The notes: generated from the sequence alone by a model not told the origin. DNA of 64,000 bases from Lepidostoma basale (GCA_022606425.2 JAHDVF020000517.1:1-64000), one strand, 5' to 3'. Counted from the first letter of the stretch, positions 33,896-46,945 are shown. Translations and numbers: made by a program.

Positions 33896-34189
33896 GTTCG
33901 TACATAAATATACCACGCCCGTCCCCCTTAACTGCCAAAACTCCCCCATGAAAGGCCTCAAAGCCCACTGGTGGGCATCACCGCCCACATTGAAATCCTA
34001 TGATATAATTTATAATATGGTCATCAAACATGCCTAGCAAAAAGTATGTTGAGTTCTGCCAAGGGTAAAAGCCACTAGTATATATTGACGTTATTGAGTT
34101 TGGTTTGTAAAATCATATTTTATATCATAGTATTTAAGAGTGAAGCAATATAAATGTATATGATAGAGTGTCAAAAATAATTGTAAAAC

Positions 34190-34515
34190 TGTATATGATA
34201 CAGTGCGAAGAATAGTGTTATGTTCAAAATAATGTAAGGATCATTAATAATAAAATAATGTAAGGGGCGAATGAAACTAGTTACTCTACTTTTTCTTTTC
34301 TTGTCTTTTTCTTTTTTTACATTTTAAAATTATATTTCATCTTTAATTATTCATTAATACTAGTACTACTAGTTTTCTCTTTAACTTATCAAAGTGTTTA
34401 TATAACCTATGTCAGTTGTTATATAATATTTGTGGTAGCATGTAATTGGCCTTGTTTTGTTGTCTCTGTGTGTTTATATTCATATACTGTATTTGCTGTT
34501 TGTTACCCTCAATAA
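34190..34515 (+). mobile_element. LINE 3' UTR fragment, same family as 10.35-10.99 kb
   Basis: GGGGCGAATGAAACTAGTTA, GTGGTAGCATGTAATTGGCC and GTTTGTTACCCTCAATAAT match the complement of the 10.4-10.6 kb UTR. Confidence 0.65.
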
Positions 34516-34529
34516 TAAAAAAATTAAAA

Positions 34530-34830
34530 AAATAAGGCTTGGACACATAGAAAAAATTAATGAAAAAATAATGGTAAAGAAATTATATGTTGACGATGTA
34601 AACATAGCAAGTAAAAGAGGAAGACCCAGGAAAATGTGACACAATCAAATCAATACATAATATATTAAATGTAGGCCACGTGAGAAGTCGGACAAATCGA
34701 CTTGCGTGCATGGTGATGTATGAATGTTGAGGATACTAGAGAAGAATTTTAGGGATCAACAATGTGGCGATCCATTATTTAGCCTACCCCTTCGGGGTGA
34801 CAGCGTGTTGGTTAGTTAGTTTAGCTTTTA
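34530..34830 (+). mobile_element. LINE-A 3' fragment
   Basis: Encodes RLGHIEKINEKIMVKKLYVD then GRPRKM, a stop and frameshifts, and ends GGTTAGTTAGTTT. Decayed. Confidence 0.75.
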
Positions 34831-35374
34831 ATCGTATTTTTTGTCAACGATTTTAACTTAACGATATTTTGTTAGCTTGCGACAGGGTCGTATGCGATAC
34901 CCATTGTATAAATGTACTCGAACATATTTTCTCATTTTCTCTAATCTCGGCTGTATATTGTTCGGAATCAGCGGATTTTTGTGGTTCACTTCGCTGTTAC
35001 GAGTTCCCATTGTTTTGTTCTAATTCATGCGTTATTACGTTATGGGGCTTAATGCCCGTGAAAAGGGCGACTGGTAACGAATTTTCACACGTATTTTTGT
35101 CACGCTTCGCCACAAAATCTTCATTTCCAATTTTCGCGTAATTACAATCTGTTGTGTCACCGCTTTTCAAATTACAATTAATTTAGTGTCCTGGTTTTTC
35201 TTTCGCTTGATATTGAAACATATGAATTAATCATGAAAATAAATTCATATTTGTGATAAATTAAAATACTTTGTTTTTATACAAAACACTGATTGTTTAT
35301 CTACAATATTACAAAATAAATTGTCAAATTTCTTGTGAACATCACTCTTAAGTATAAATATTAATATTGAATAT
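34831..35374. other. Unannotated intergenic DNA
   Basis: A 90-codon frame at 34869 shows no family features. Confidence 0.45.
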
Positions 35375-35600
35375 CTTTTCTAGAAGTTTTATTATATTCT
35401 ATGTGAGTGATATATTTCGTGTAAGGCATTATCAAACGAAAAATGTCACTTTCGCTAAGTATAATGACACATTTGATAACGCATTGGTAAGGTAAAACAT
35501 GTCACTCCCATTAAATATAATTAAACTTCAAGAAAGCAGACGTTTCAATCTATGTTATTATTTACGTTGTTACAAGAGCGATGTTCATATAAATAAAAAA
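35375..35600. repeat. HH3 palindromic repeat
   Basis: Left TTTCTAGAAGTTTTATTATA, AAGGCATTATCAAAC; right TTTGATAACGCATTGGTAAG, TAAAACATGTCACTCCC, GCAGACG. The right-arm core has GAUAA and UAAAAC, so both boxes are degenerate. Confidence 0.6.
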
Positions 35601-36430
35601 TTGTGTACAATAAATATGGAATTTTATAAATTCAGCTGGTCTATAATATAATAGGATATACAATAATACATTTATGCAGTTTCTGAAACAATGTTCATAA
35701 AAATAGGACTTCATTTTTACTATTTTGAAATATACATTTTATAAATATGTGAAATTCCCTTCAAACTCTGACTTCTGTCCAATTCAACGTGAACTGTCTG
35801 TTACAGATACGATAGGTCAGCCTCGCCGATATCACGATTTCCAATCTTTGTATTTGGTCTGCGCTTTGGATTGACGAATATACCAATTGTTGAAGAGTGT
35901 CCAGATCGACATGCCGATTGCCTCGAGTTGAGGCTGTCAGATACACAAAAACCAGTACTTCATGTAGGTACTATCTCATGCAAGGTTTCAAAGTTCTCAG
36001 CTCCCTTAAATCGATTATTTTTAATACGTTTCAGAGTATTTATTTTTGGTGATCTTTTAATTTAATTGTTTTAAATATTACATCAACATTTAATAGTTGC
36101 CAAAACGGATAATTATTAAAAGCTTCTGCTTGAAAAAATAGGGGTATGACAAAAAAAGATTACCTATAGATTACAATTATTGATTTCCACGCGTTTTTTT
36201 CTGGCGGTGTTCTTTTTTCGAAATTAAAAGGTTGACAATCCTTAGTATATTTCAGTGGGTTACATTTGACCGTTGAGGGAAAACATATATTGGAGGTCCG
36301 TTAATAACGTCGAGGGATCTGCGGATGGTTTAATTTAAATTGTAATAGTTCAAATAAATAGCAATTAATAAATTGGTAGCTATTTTCACGTCATGAGTAA
36401 AATAAAAGTGAACATGGGTACATAGATACC
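35601..36430. other. Unannotated stretch
   Basis: A minus frame at 35761-35946 (YLTASTRGNRHVDLDTLQQL...) is more complex than random but starts on GTG and matches no family I know. Confidence 0.4.
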
Positions 36431-36432
36431 AC

Positions 36433-36737
36433 AGACTGTTTTATCTCCCAGCATGCAGAACCAACCTGCCTCTGGTGATGCCGGTGGGAAGAGCAATCAA
36501 ACTACTGAACATGATTGCTTCGGAGATCAATGTCTTTCATATTCGTGAAAGTACGTTCATAAGACAAATACTCTTGACTTTGGAGAGTATTTTGTATTCC
36601 TAATGTCTAACCATCTCTCATGCGTTCCTGGTATTATATATTTATTATATTTTACCTGTTCTCAATAGATGTATTAAACTTTAATAATTGTTTGTAATAT
36701 CTTTTGAGAAAATAAACTGATTTGATTTGATTTGATA
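36433..36737 (+). mobile_element. Jockey/CR1-like LINE 3' end
   Basis: An open 56-codon frame 36433-36603 encodes RLFYLPACRTNLPLVMPVGR and ends ESILYS-stop, matching the C-terminus at 49.3 and 57.6 kb. The 3' UTR ends with repeated TGATT. Confidence 0.85.
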
Positions 36738-37520
36738 GAGAGTTCATGCTCGGGTTTTTGTTACAAAAAGGGGTCCATGGAAAAAGTATTGGAAACCTCT
36801 GGTCTAGATGTTGGAAAGCTTGGTGGAAAGTTTTCCTACAAAAAGTCGTACAATATAGTGAACAAATTCACCATCCGAAGTCAATTATTTGTTTGATTTT
36901 ATTTGTAATTTCAAATAAGCTATTGTTGCAAATCAGTAAAATTTTACCAACCGTTCTTACATATGGTCCAATTATCCTCAATTGCCGGTACTTCGTCAAA
37001 TAGTATTTTGTCCTTTGCAAATATGGAGTCCTCGAGACGCTTCTTGAAAAGGAACCCCTTATTAAGGGCACCATTATGAAAAAACAAAAATAATTCACCG
37101 ACTCCAGAAATTTAATGTTTCCCGCGAAACTTGTAAATTGAGTTTTTCGCGAAAATTTGAATTGCTTGACGCATTTATAATCGAGTCCCTTCACGGCCGG
37201 TGAGCCTGTGCCCTTAACGCTTGTCCTTAATAGGGTGAATTCAAAATGGTGTTATTGGTTTTTTTTAACTAGGCAAATGTTAAAAAAGTTTCCAATTTTT
37301 GCCTCAAAAATAGCACTCGGTGAATATCAAAGCACCGTGATATATCAAAAGTGAAAATGTATATTAAAACATTATAGTGTTAAGAATGTAAAGAAGTATG
37401 CAATAAGTATAACCTTGTGATTAACGTGTCAATATCTAAAGTTATGGTATTTGAAAAGGAAAAATGTATGGCAGATTGTTAAGGGCACCGTGTATATATA
37501 TTTATTATATTGTTACACCA
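36738..37520. other. Unannotated stretch
   Basis: No gene or repeat recognised. Confidence 0.45.
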
Positions 37521-37524
37521 TAAG

Positions 37525-37826
37525 AACGAACGGTGAGAAATTAGAGCAAGTTACCGAATTTGTCTACCTAGGAAGCATGTTTACAGGAGATGGAAAAATG
37601 GAGAAAGATATCGGAAGAAGGGTTGAAGCTGGAAACAAAATAAATGGTGCACTCAAAGTCATTACCGCAAATAGAAATATATCAACTGAAGCAAAGATGA
37701 CAGTGCAGAATGGAGTTCTAGTGACGACCCCTATGTATGGAAGTGAAGCTTGGAGTTGGCAGAGGAAGGATGAAAGTAGGATAAATGCCGTAGAAATGAG
37801 ATCACTAAGAAGGATGTGCGGTGTGT
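37525..37826 (+). mobile_element. LINE-A internal fragment
   Basis: Encodes RTNGEKLEQVTEFVYLGSMF, then RRVEAGNKINGALKVI and MYGSEAWSWQRKDESRINAV, ending at RRMCG. Open frame but 5' and 3' truncated. Confidence 0.85.
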
Positions 37827-37830
37827 ATTA

Positions 37831-38211
37831 TTATTACTAACTAACTAATTAACTGACCATCACGCCGTTTCCCCGGAGGAGTAGGCAGAGAGGATGGATC
37901 GCCACATTGTTCTATCCTGAAATAACTCTCGCGCCTCTTCTACATTCACACATCGTGACATGCACGCTCGTCGATTTCCCTACTTCGAACATGGCCGCCT
38001 TTCAGTAATTGATTAATTTGGTCATGCCATATCTTCTTTGGCCTTCCTCGACTTCTTTTTCCATTCACACTACTTATATATATCTTCTTAACCATTCTTC
38101 CCTCATCCATTCGCTCCATATGTCCAAACCATCTTAGTGACCCTTTAATATTTTATTTATCACGCATTCATCCGCCCGTACACTCCATCATATACATATT
38201 TACCACACTTT
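37831..38211 (-). mobile_element. LINE-A 3' fragment with 9-bp target duplication
   Basis: Tail AACTAACTAATTAACTGACC at 37837, then the decayed minus-strand end domain to about 38211. Flanked by TGTGTATTA at 37822-37830 and 38212-38220, so it inserted beside the plus-strand LINE-A fragment. Confidence 0.7.
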
Positions 38212-38220
38212 TGTGTATTA

Positions 38221-38959
38221 CACTATTAAACTATATAAACTATACTTATAGCTATTTTTTAAAATAAATACTTCGGTAGTAAATATATGGCAAAATACGT
38301 GTTCGTGGTTTTGGATAAATATATTAATTGTGATTAAATATTATATAAGGTGTCTTGATAGCATTCAGGTGTGTGTGCATGCGATCTACAAGTACCAATA
38401 AAACTAGCGTATTAATGACAAAGTATTAATTGCGGAAATAAAACCCTATTCATGTTTATTCGTATATGTAATCCACAAAGTTCTATAAGGAAATATTCTT
38501 GGCAAACCCCCTATTGTATACTTAGCCCGGCGTCCATTGTTTCGACGGCAAATTGGGGCTGGTAATTAAAAGTTGTCCTTAGCGGAGATCCATCACTGAG
38601 CGACAGGGGTTGATTGATACGCGAATGGGCGGAATTGCGCGATCTATAGTCAGTGGTTTATAGTTTAAAAAAAATAATGAAATAAATGTTGTTTTTTAAA
38701 TCAATGTCAATTTGAATAATTTTGAAATTCTTGCTGGAGTTGAGTAAGGTACCTAATTAACTTAATCAAAAGAACGATAAGTTACTATTTATAGGAGAAA
38801 ATATAAACGGTCGATAATCTAATAAGAATAATAAATAAATATAATAATAATCGTAATCATAATAAAAACGGTAATTAGAAGGAACAATTACACATATTAT
38901 AAAGTCAAAAACGATTAAACATAATAAATTAAAGACTATAAACAATATAATAAAATTAT
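38221..38959. other. Unannotated AT-rich DNA
   Basis: Nothing recognised. Confidence 0.5.
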
Positions 38960-39068
38960 TTATATTACTGATGATGTCAACATAGGTTGACAAAACAGCT
39001 GTCGCGAAAAATAAAAATACAATTGTAATACATAAAACAAAGTTTTTTAATTTAACAGTTTATATTAT
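38960..39068 (+). repeat. HH2 right arm
   Basis: CTGATGA (38968-38974), GUCAAC/GUUGAC hairpin, then AAAAC instead of GAAAC, AGCT, GTC. One core base lost (G to A), predicted inactive. Confidence 0.7.
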
Positions 39069-40119
39069 GAGAGTGATTGTATCACGTGTTTCATCCTGTA
39101 TAACTTAAGGTAGTGTTTGAACGTGTGTAAACTGAATGAAAAATTTAATATTCATTTTTCTGTGTTTGCCACTTGCATTCAACTCGTATTTACGAGCAGT
39201 GACAAAATGAATAAACCCTGGAAGGATAATGTTTCCTCTATTCATTTGTTTTTCCTTACTTGCACTTTCTGGCGTCATAAATCAAGCGCTTTTTCATATA
39301 ATATTTTTCCATTCTCCCTGAATCCCGCTTAGCGCTTGCGAGCCGTAATAAGCCGATCTGCAAACGAGCGCGGTTGCGGCACGGTAGTGCTGACTTGGCG
39401 AAAAGTATTCGACCGCGATAATCGGCACCTGATTATAGTTATTCTAAACATAAATTAAAATCTTTGTACTCGATTCTACATCTGTCCAATTAGTTAAATA
39501 ATAATAATGGTATAATATAGTGTTTAATTAAACGTAGAAGTCCAGCATTTTTTCAAAAATGTGTCAGGATTAATTTGTTCTTCTTTTAATTATTCACTCA
39601 CCATGGCGCATATAAACATAATATATTATACAATACATAAACATGAAAGTTCCTAATTATGACCTGTTAAGTTAAAACTTTTTTAATAATTTATATATTA
39701 TATATCAAAACGAAATTTCCTAAATCTTTCAATTCCATCTTTATATCAAAAATCTTAAATTAATAATGTGAAAAAACTTGTCATACAGCAAAATGCTGTT
39801 TTTATGAATTGAAATTATTTTAAACTTTCGTACACAATACATTAATATATTAATTTAGTTTTTTCGATAGTGTTAATATCGTTCTTCCGGTTATGCTGTA
39901 TATAGACTTTAGTTTTTTTTTTTTTTTTAATTTAAGTCCGCTGTTCCAAGTGTTATGAAAATATTATATACCTTCACATATATATAACTTTACTATCTGC
40001 GGAACGATACAAAGAAGTTTAATGATTCTAGAAAAATAGTCTTAACAGTGAAAAGTAGTGATTGAATTTACAAGAATCCATAAGAAAAACGTAATTGTTG
40101 AACTCCAGTGTTAACGTTT
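39069..40119. other. Unannotated DNA
   Basis: Moderate GC at 39330-39420, otherwise AT-rich; nothing recognised. Confidence 0.45.
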
Positions 40120-40480
40120 CAGGTCAGAACATTTTTTTATGAATCTTTACAACGTTTATGTTAAATGTAACATTTGATAATGCTCTAGCAAATTAAAACA
40201 CGCCAGTCCCATAAAATATATCAAAACATTTTTTTTATGGACGTTTTAATCGATTTCAATTATTTTTTTAAGTTTTACATTATTGTTTAAGACACAATAA
40301 ATATATTCCATAGAGTTATTTATTGCCTTTATTTATTCTATAATATATTTATCATCACTTTGTGTTTTTAATTCACATTTGAATACCTTTTTTTTTTAAT
40401 TGTATTTTCAAAACACCTAATTACACTCTATAGATATGTTTCGGGTGGTTATCGTAATAGATAACAAGAAATAATTAATG
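40120..40480. repeat. HH3 repeat (decayed) and an adjacent GAAAC hairpin remnant
   Basis: TTTGATAATGCTCTAGCAAA, TAAAACACGCCAGTCCC and GGACGTTTTAATCG match the HH3 right arm. At 40436-40452 the minus strand reads CCGAAACATATCTATAG, a lone core remnant. Confidence 0.45.
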
Positions 40481-40671
40481 TATTATAAACAAAATAATTT
40501 AAATAAATATAACAATAAGTATTTTTACTATACTTTATTACATGTTTCCGTAATGACACAACCTTTTTCAATTTACAAAATTTTAATTGTTATAAAAATA
40601 CTAAGTGCAGTATATTTAGTCAAATATGAATGCACAACACAAAGTGAAGGCGAATATAGACAACAACAACA

Positions 40672-41188
40672 ATATCAAACCATCACGCCGTTTCCCCGCA
40701 GGGGTAGGCAGAGAGAATAGACCGCCACACTACTCTATCCTGGCACACATCTCTAGCTTCCTCCACATTCATACAGCGAATCATACACGCACGTCGATTC
40801 TTTCGACTTCTAACATGACTTACCTTTAAAATTTGATTAATTTGGTCATGCCATGTTTTCCTCGGTCTGCCTGGACTCCGTACTCCATTTACATCATTAA
40901 TGTATACTTTCTTATCCATTCTTTCTCCATCCATGCGCTCCATATGTCCGAACTAACGCAGCGATCCTTTCATAATTTTGTTCATAATACCTTCTTCTGC
41001 TCTATATTCATTTCTTATATTAGCATTTGAGATTTTGTCGTATATCGTTCTACCACACATACGTCTTAGGGTCCTCATTTCTACCTCATTTATTCTGCTC
41101 TCATCCTTCTTCTGCCAGTTCCATGCTTCGCTTCTATACATTAGGGTTGGGACCAGAACTCAACTGTGAACGGCCGTTTTTGCTTTCA
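40672..41188 (-). mobile_element. LINE-A 3' fragment, nearly complete end domain
   Basis: Two minus frames separated by one stop encode YRSEAWNWQKKDESRINEVE, MNKIMKGSLR(stop)FGHMER, VNGVRSPGRPRKTWHDQINQ, NRRACMIRCMNVEEARDVCQ and ILSAYPCGETA-stop. Tail followed by AACAACAACA-type repeats rather than TTAG units. Confidence 0.9.
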
Positions 41189-41342
41189 TTGATAGAGAAG
41201 ATACATAATTTAATTCAACACAAATTTTGAAAGTGTTCCCATTATTGCTTTTAGTTATGATAATTAATAACATTTTGAATGTATGCAAATTCTTGTAGAC
41301 AAATACTGGATTTCACCCATTGCGGATAAATTATTTTTATTT

Positions 41343-41653
41343 TATAAGGATTAATTGTATCTCAATAGAGACGAAAATGTAAATTGTCTTAATAGATGAC
41401 GCTAGTGTAGAGTGAACTTAAATATGTAAAGATAGGCGTGGAATCCTACCATATATACAAGTTCCAAAATTTGTCAGACGTAGTGGTCATAAAAAAAAAA
41501 ATGCGGAATGGGGAATGTTGTTAAAACATAAAGCGATCGCTCAACCCAACCAATGACAGGCCATAAGTCCTGTAAGCGCCTCGGCCACCACATTCTGTTC
41601 CCAGAAAACAATTTACATCTTCGTCTCTATTGAGATACAATTAATCCTTATAT
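41343..41653. repeat. Non-autonomous inverted-repeat element (MITE-like), 311 bp
   Basis: TATAAGGATTAATTGTATCT with CAATAGAGACGAAAATGTAA at the left is inverted at 41609-41653, a 45-bp terminal repeat. No frame. The right end recurs at 4.3 kb. Confidence 0.85.
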
Positions 41654-42189
41654 GATAATTAACTAATAAATGTATATCAACAACTGTGGGTTTACTTCAA
41701 GCGCATTATACTCCAACGCCCGCCCGCGCCCCACGAGTACCTACGGGATCTAACAGGGAAGATATCAGCCTCACGGGCTCGGGGTGGGCGAGCCGCTTCC
41801 GAGCAGAAGTGGAAATCCCTGATTCGTAAATCCTGCAGCCAATTGGATCGCTGGTAATCGAAATAAATTGGCGTTTTACTTTTTGTTTTCTTCCCTCTCT
41901 GCTCCAGCGCTGTATATATTTTTTATCACGCGAGTCGGTTTATGCGGGACGTTGTTAGCCCAATTGATGTATCTGAGGTTAAGTCTCCCATTCGTGTTCC
42001 GCTACGATTCTGACTGATTGGGACATTTTGATCGAAAGCTTATTTATTGTATTGGTTCGTGGCCCAATTACGCAAATAATACGTGATTTTATTTAAAAAG
42101 AACAGACCCTATATTTTTATATATGGGATACGATCGGATGATCAATGTAAATAAGTCTAAAGAAATGATTTTTAAGATAATCAAATGAT
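41654..42189. other. Unannotated DNA
   Basis: Moderate GC at 41710-41870; no gene seen. Confidence 0.45.
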
Positions 42190-42475
42190 TTTACTGAAAT
42201 ATCAAGAAATTTACTGAAATCTGATGGAAGTTCATTTTAAATAATAATTAAATAAAACGATGTTTTTTAACTACTTCCACTTTTGTCTTTATTTAGACAG
42301 CGACCGGTTTCGCCAGGCCCTCTCGACCAGTCTGTCGATGTTGACCTAGACCAGTCTGTCGATGCCAGCGAGCCGGGCGAAACCGGTCGCTGTCTAAATA
42401 AAAACAAAAGTGGAAGTAGTTAAAAAACATCATTTTATTTAATTATTATGTAATGAGTTTTTGTAAAATAAGAAT
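42190..42475. repeat. HH4 palindromic repeat, complete
   Basis: Both arms present with an internal partial duplication (GACCAGTCTGTCGATG twice). Core GATGCCAGCGAGCCGGGCGA, then AACCGGTC on the plus strand. Confidence 0.8.
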
Positions 42476-42489
42476 GAATGACAGTTCAA

Positions 42490-43135
42490 CATTAACTCTT
42501 CTGTGCGTTTGTCGATTTGCAAAAAGCATATGATCATGTAGATATACGAGTAGTTGTGATAAATATTATCTAAATATGGAATAAGCACAAAACTGATCAC
42601 GGCAATTGTTGTACTCGTACATTGGTGTGCGTTGAAAGCAGTGCTAGAGTGTCAAAGTAAATTGAGATTTCACAGCATGGACAAGTGTATTAAAGAGCTG
42701 AAAGGGTTGGATGCTGGTGCAAAAATGAACGGAGTGTCAATAAGCTGTATATTGTATGCAGACAACGAGTATTAATCAAGAGTGTCTAGTATGTATGAGG
42801 TATGCATGTGATACGATTTGATAATGAATGTGAATATTATGATTTTTGAAAAATTAGAAAGGATGTCAGTCTCCAACATTAGTCTGTGTGGTGAAAATCT
42901 GGAATAACTGGATGAATTTGTATTGATGAAATGATCTGAAATATTGTAAAGGATGGGCGAGTGGAGAGGTGCATTGAAAAAAGGTTGAGTGAATGGTGTA
43001 CTTAAAGTTCTCATCGAAAACAATAGCCTATCTAAAAACTAAGATGGCAGTGCACATTGGTGTTCTTATGCCGACCCTTATGTATGGAAGTGATCATCGA
43101 CCTGACAGAAAAAGTATGAATGTAGAATAAATGTT
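42490..43135 (+). mobile_element. LINE-A internal fragment, strongly decayed
   Basis: Broken frames give LCAFVDLQKAYDHVDI (RT motif A), LYADNEY (FADD box decayed to YADN), SMYEVCM, NVNIMIFEK, GVLMPTLMYGSD. The only LINE-A copy here that reaches the RT catalytic core. Confidence 0.75.
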
Positions 43136-44289
43136 CTAACTAATAGTTAGTCATTCATCTTATATTTTTTTAATATTGATACTCAGACTTGTTGCTTCGC
43201 ATGAACCCAGTCACACATTACCACCAAATGGGATTTCACTTTCCCGACTAAATAAGTCATCATATCTAAAAAATACGTTTTTTCGTACAAGATTATTTTT
43301 ATAACATCTGTTTAGTATATATTTTTTTTATATATAGGTAATATAATTTTGTTTTAACGTTCATATATACTAAAGTCAGTAAATTCCTTTATCCCACGTA
43401 AAAGTTAGCATATTTTCACTCCCTCGTAATGAAATTATTTGAAAGCATTTCCATTAACGTTACGCACATTTTTTGTTTGTAATTATCACCCTCGTGCGTG
43501 TTCAAAACTTTGGTTCAAATCGTGATGGTTTGTTCCCAAAGCGGAGCTTATGGCGGGTACGTATTTCACGAAAAACCTATCTATTCATTATTATACAATA
43601 ATATTTAATCATTTTTTATTATTTCCGTCTAAGATCCCAGTAAAAAAAATGCTGAATGACATTTCTTTATAACTTCTGAACTCGATTTTTACATTACGAG
43701 AAAAGCTCCCTTTTAGATTTTTTTAAGCTGTTTACGTACGCGATTCCATACAAATACATTTTTGAATATAAATTTCGCATTAAGATTTTTTTTGTATTTC
43801 AATAGTCATTGAATGCTCCGCATAACGAGTATTGTATAGCATAGCATCGCGTTTATCGGAAAAGTATTAAAATTGCCCCTAGAATAGTCGTGTTTTCCTC
43901 GTTTCGTCTCGTAAAATCTCCGACCGCCGCGGGGAAGGGGAAGCGGACATCCGTGTCTGCTTATTGTCACGTCGTCCGGAAAGGGTCATAAAAAGTTATT
44001 ACCATATGATACTGGATCATCGCGAACTTCGTGTTTTTCTTCTCTCTAAGCCCTGGCCGCCCGGCCTTTGTCTACGCTCCGCGAGCCCTGATGATGCATA
44101 ATTAAAGTGTATCAAACTGCTTTACAGCTTCTCGAATTTCGTATTCCATTCGTGTATAATTTTCATCGTAGTAACGAATGGGCCATGTATTTTTTATTGT
44201 ACGGTTGGCAGCAGTTTTAGTAGACAGTGTTTGAAAAATGTTTTTATCGTATGTACTTTCTGAAAATAAAACCATTTTCAGTAATTGAC
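43136..44289. other. Unannotated DNA
   Basis: GC-rich at 43915-44090; no gene or repeat recognised. Confidence 0.45.
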
Positions 44290-44585
44290 AAAGATTTTTT
44301 TAATATTATAAATTAATGTTGTTAATTAATATTTTTGGGAGAAATTCATTGTAAATAAAAAAAGTTTTTTTTTTATAATATGTATTTAGTGAAGTTCCAC
44401 TATATCTATCGGTTTTGGCGGTTTTGGCTTGCTGCTGTCTTCTGGTCTTCTCTTCCATAATCTTCAGGTCCGTTGGCAGCGAGTTCTCAAAACCTTTTGC
44501 GGGTAAAAATTTTGTGAAATTAAAATTCAAATTTATTTACATTTTTTACATTGAACTTCTATCAAGAAATTTCAATTAACAACAT
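44290..44585. repeat. HH4-related palindromic repeat
   Basis: The right end ACATTGAACTTCTATCAAGA and TTTCAATTA match HH4; centre GTTGGCAGCGAGTTC, AAAACC. The left arm is complementary but diverged. Confidence 0.5.
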
Positions 44586-44689
44586 TAATAATGTAGTTTG
44601 AAGAAATCTTTATCATTTAATGGAAATGGAGACATTTCGCATAAAAGTAGATAATATTGATAGCAATGCAGTGCGAATGAAAGTAATGT

Positions 44690-44985
44690 GAATAAAATAA
44701 TAAAATGGTCATTAAGATGGTCTAGACACACTTGGAAAGAAAAAAATAAGAAAAAAGACAATGAATGTTTATGCTAACGATGTAAACGGAAAAAGAAATT
44801 GAAGACCGCCAAAAACGTTGCACGATCAAATAAATCAAAAATAAAATGTCGGCTACGCGATGAGTGTGCCACAACACGATGTATAAACGTTGAACCGAGA
44901 GGAGTATGTCAGGAAAGAACAGTGTGGTGGTAAATTATTTCGGCCTACCCCTTCAAAAGACGGCGTGATAGACGGCGTTCGTACC
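44690..44985 (+). mobile_element. LINE-A 3' fragment, decayed
   Basis: Frameshifted remnants NVYANDVNGKRN, PPKTLHDQIN and RPTPSKDGVID end in a shortened tail. Confidence 0.65.
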
Positions 44986-45049
44986 CAAATTAAAACCCAA
45001 CTTGTATATTTGTTTTATTATATCATTTTCTTAATAATCACAATAATAT

Positions 45050-45160
45050 CAGATAAAGCGTTCATATTTCGATTTCAAGATTTAAAACACGTCTCAATGC
45101 GCCCTTGAGGTGATTATATCATGAAAACGACCCATTTATTGTTAACATATTACAATTGAT
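45050..45160 (+). mobile_element. CR1/L2-like LINE 3' UTR fragment
   Basis: TTTAAAACACGTCTCAATGC and CCTTGAGGTGATTATATCAT match 16130-16175. Confidence 0.7.
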
Positions 45161-45589
45161 ATAATTATTATTTAGTTAGTTTATATTATAGGTACTTTTC
45201 AATTTTCGTTTACCGACGAAAGCACACCCCATCATTTCTGCGCAGAGTGACATTCCAAGAGCGCGTAGCTCTCCGCGATAAATTTATTACAAGAAATCCA
45301 GTGGCCGCGATCATATGGGTTTAATAAAACCAGACTTAACTTCCTTGCTCCCAGTTTCATTAGGGTATAATTTAATGTCTCGCATACATTGGGAGAGGGG
45401 CTGTTAACATTCCCTGGCCTGGTCCGCTGGCTGCTCGGAGGAAGCCATTCCCCGTGATGTAATGCCCCTAATTCTTGACACACATGTTTTATGGCCTTCT
45501 TATTATTAACTTAGCAACAAGATTCGCTTAAGATGTGTTTTATCGCTTGAATCTTGTTTGTTTTTATTGTATTTTGATAATGATTTTTT
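45161..45589. other. Unannotated DNA
   Basis: An 83-codon minus frame at 45232-45483 has no family features. Confidence 0.4.
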
Positions 45590-45935
45590 TAGATAATCCA
45601 CTGTTTTGGCGGAATCACTTTGATATTTCAACATTTTAACTGTTTGAATAAAAGAACTTTGTTATAAATTTTACAATTGATTAGATGTAAAGTTCTGTTA
45701 CTGAACTTAATTACTTTTTTTCCCATCTTTATTATAATTGTTTACAATACTGTGTGTAGTTTCTTCCCCTCCAAATAATATTTGTATAAAAACTAAGTCT
45801 TTCTGATGTATTTTTCAGTTGATTGTAAAATCGGATGATGCTTACATCGGTTACCGAAACAGCCGTCGCGACAAAATAGAATCAATTGTGATATTTATAA
45901 CAAAGTTTTTTATTCAAACAGTTAATAATGATTTT
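45590..45935. repeat. HH2 palindromic repeat
   Basis: Arms AACTGTTTGAATAAAAGAAC and GTTTTTTATTCAAACAGTTA. The plus-strand right arm is GGATGA, hairpin, GAAACAGCCGTCGCG: 3' half intact, first box CUGAUGA changed to CGGAUGA. Confidence 0.65.
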
Positions 45936-46028
45936 TTTCACACGTTTATCTGCAGAAAATACATACTCGTATTAGGTAATCATGGTATACAGTAGTTAGG
46001 TTCAAATAACCTGCTGTATACAAAATGT

Positions 46029-46375
46029 AAAATGTAAAATGCCATGGAAAGAGCCATGCTTGGAATAACCTTGAGGGACAGATTTAGAAACGAATTTATT
46101 CGACAACAAACCAAGGTGACTGAGGTGGCTCTGACAGATAGGCGGGCTGAAGTGGCGGTGGGCTGGCTATATCTGTCAGAGAACCGACAGTTTGGACAAT
46201 GTGGAGTGCAGACCGCGTACAGGATTCCGTAGAGTTGGACGTCCCCCTGCCCGCTGAACCGACGATTTGAAGAGGATTGCTGGACATGGATGGATGGGAG
46301 CGGCAATGATAGGGGGCGGTGGCGTGCTTTGGGAGAGGCCTACGTTCAGCAGTGGATGACAGACGGCTGATGATG
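46029..46375 (+). mobile_element. RTE LINE 3' fragment with 11-bp target duplication
   Basis: Almost identical to the last 330 or so bp of the RTE at 28.7-30.5 kb (MERAMLGITLRDRFRNEFIR), with small frameshifting changes. Ends TGATGA. Flanked by ATACAAAATGT at 46018-46028 and 46376-46386. Confidence 0.9.
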
Positions 46376-46529
46376 ATACAAAATGTGTTAAAAGCAACGG
46401 GGACCTACCACATTAAAAGGCCCAAGTGGCATTCCAATAACTAGCAAAGATGTTAGACTAACAGCAAACCAATCCCTAGGATAACTTAAAAAATGGGTGT
46501 ATAATATTTTCTGCTAGTATAATGTACAT

Positions 46530-46945
46530 GAAGCGTGTGTGCTGCCCGTGGCCACGTATGGCTTAAAAGTTGTAATATTGTCAAAACAAAGTGCCAAGAT
46601 ACTACGAGTGACCCAAAGAGGCATGGAAAGAGCTATGTTAGAATTAAGCCTTAGAGACAGCAACGATACGGTGAGAGATAGAAACACAGGTCACAGATAT
46701 CATTAATCGTTTAGCGACTCTAAAATGGCAATGGACAGGTCACGACGCTAGAATTCAGACGAAAAATGGACAAGAATACTGCTGACTTGGAGACCATGAA
46801 ACGCAAAGAGGAGTTTAGAGCAACCGCAACTTCGATGAAATGAGACCTAGATCGACACGTCGCCAAAACCTTAATGCAGTCTATACAAAAGTGGCGTGGA
46901 AGCAAATGGAAGAGGCCTTGGTTCACGAGAAGAGGGAAATAGGGT
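46530..46945 (+). mobile_element. Second RTE-related LINE fragment, diverged
   Basis: CVLPVATYGLK, TQRGMERAMLELSLRDS and WQWTGHDAR across frameshifts resemble the RTE end domain, but from an older or different subfamily. Confidence 0.65.

Noticed and set aside
35761..35946. 61-codon minus frame (TASTRGNRHVDLDTLQQL)
   Set aside because: Starts on GTG, has no neighbours or family match; could be an old exon or transposon scrap but not supportable.
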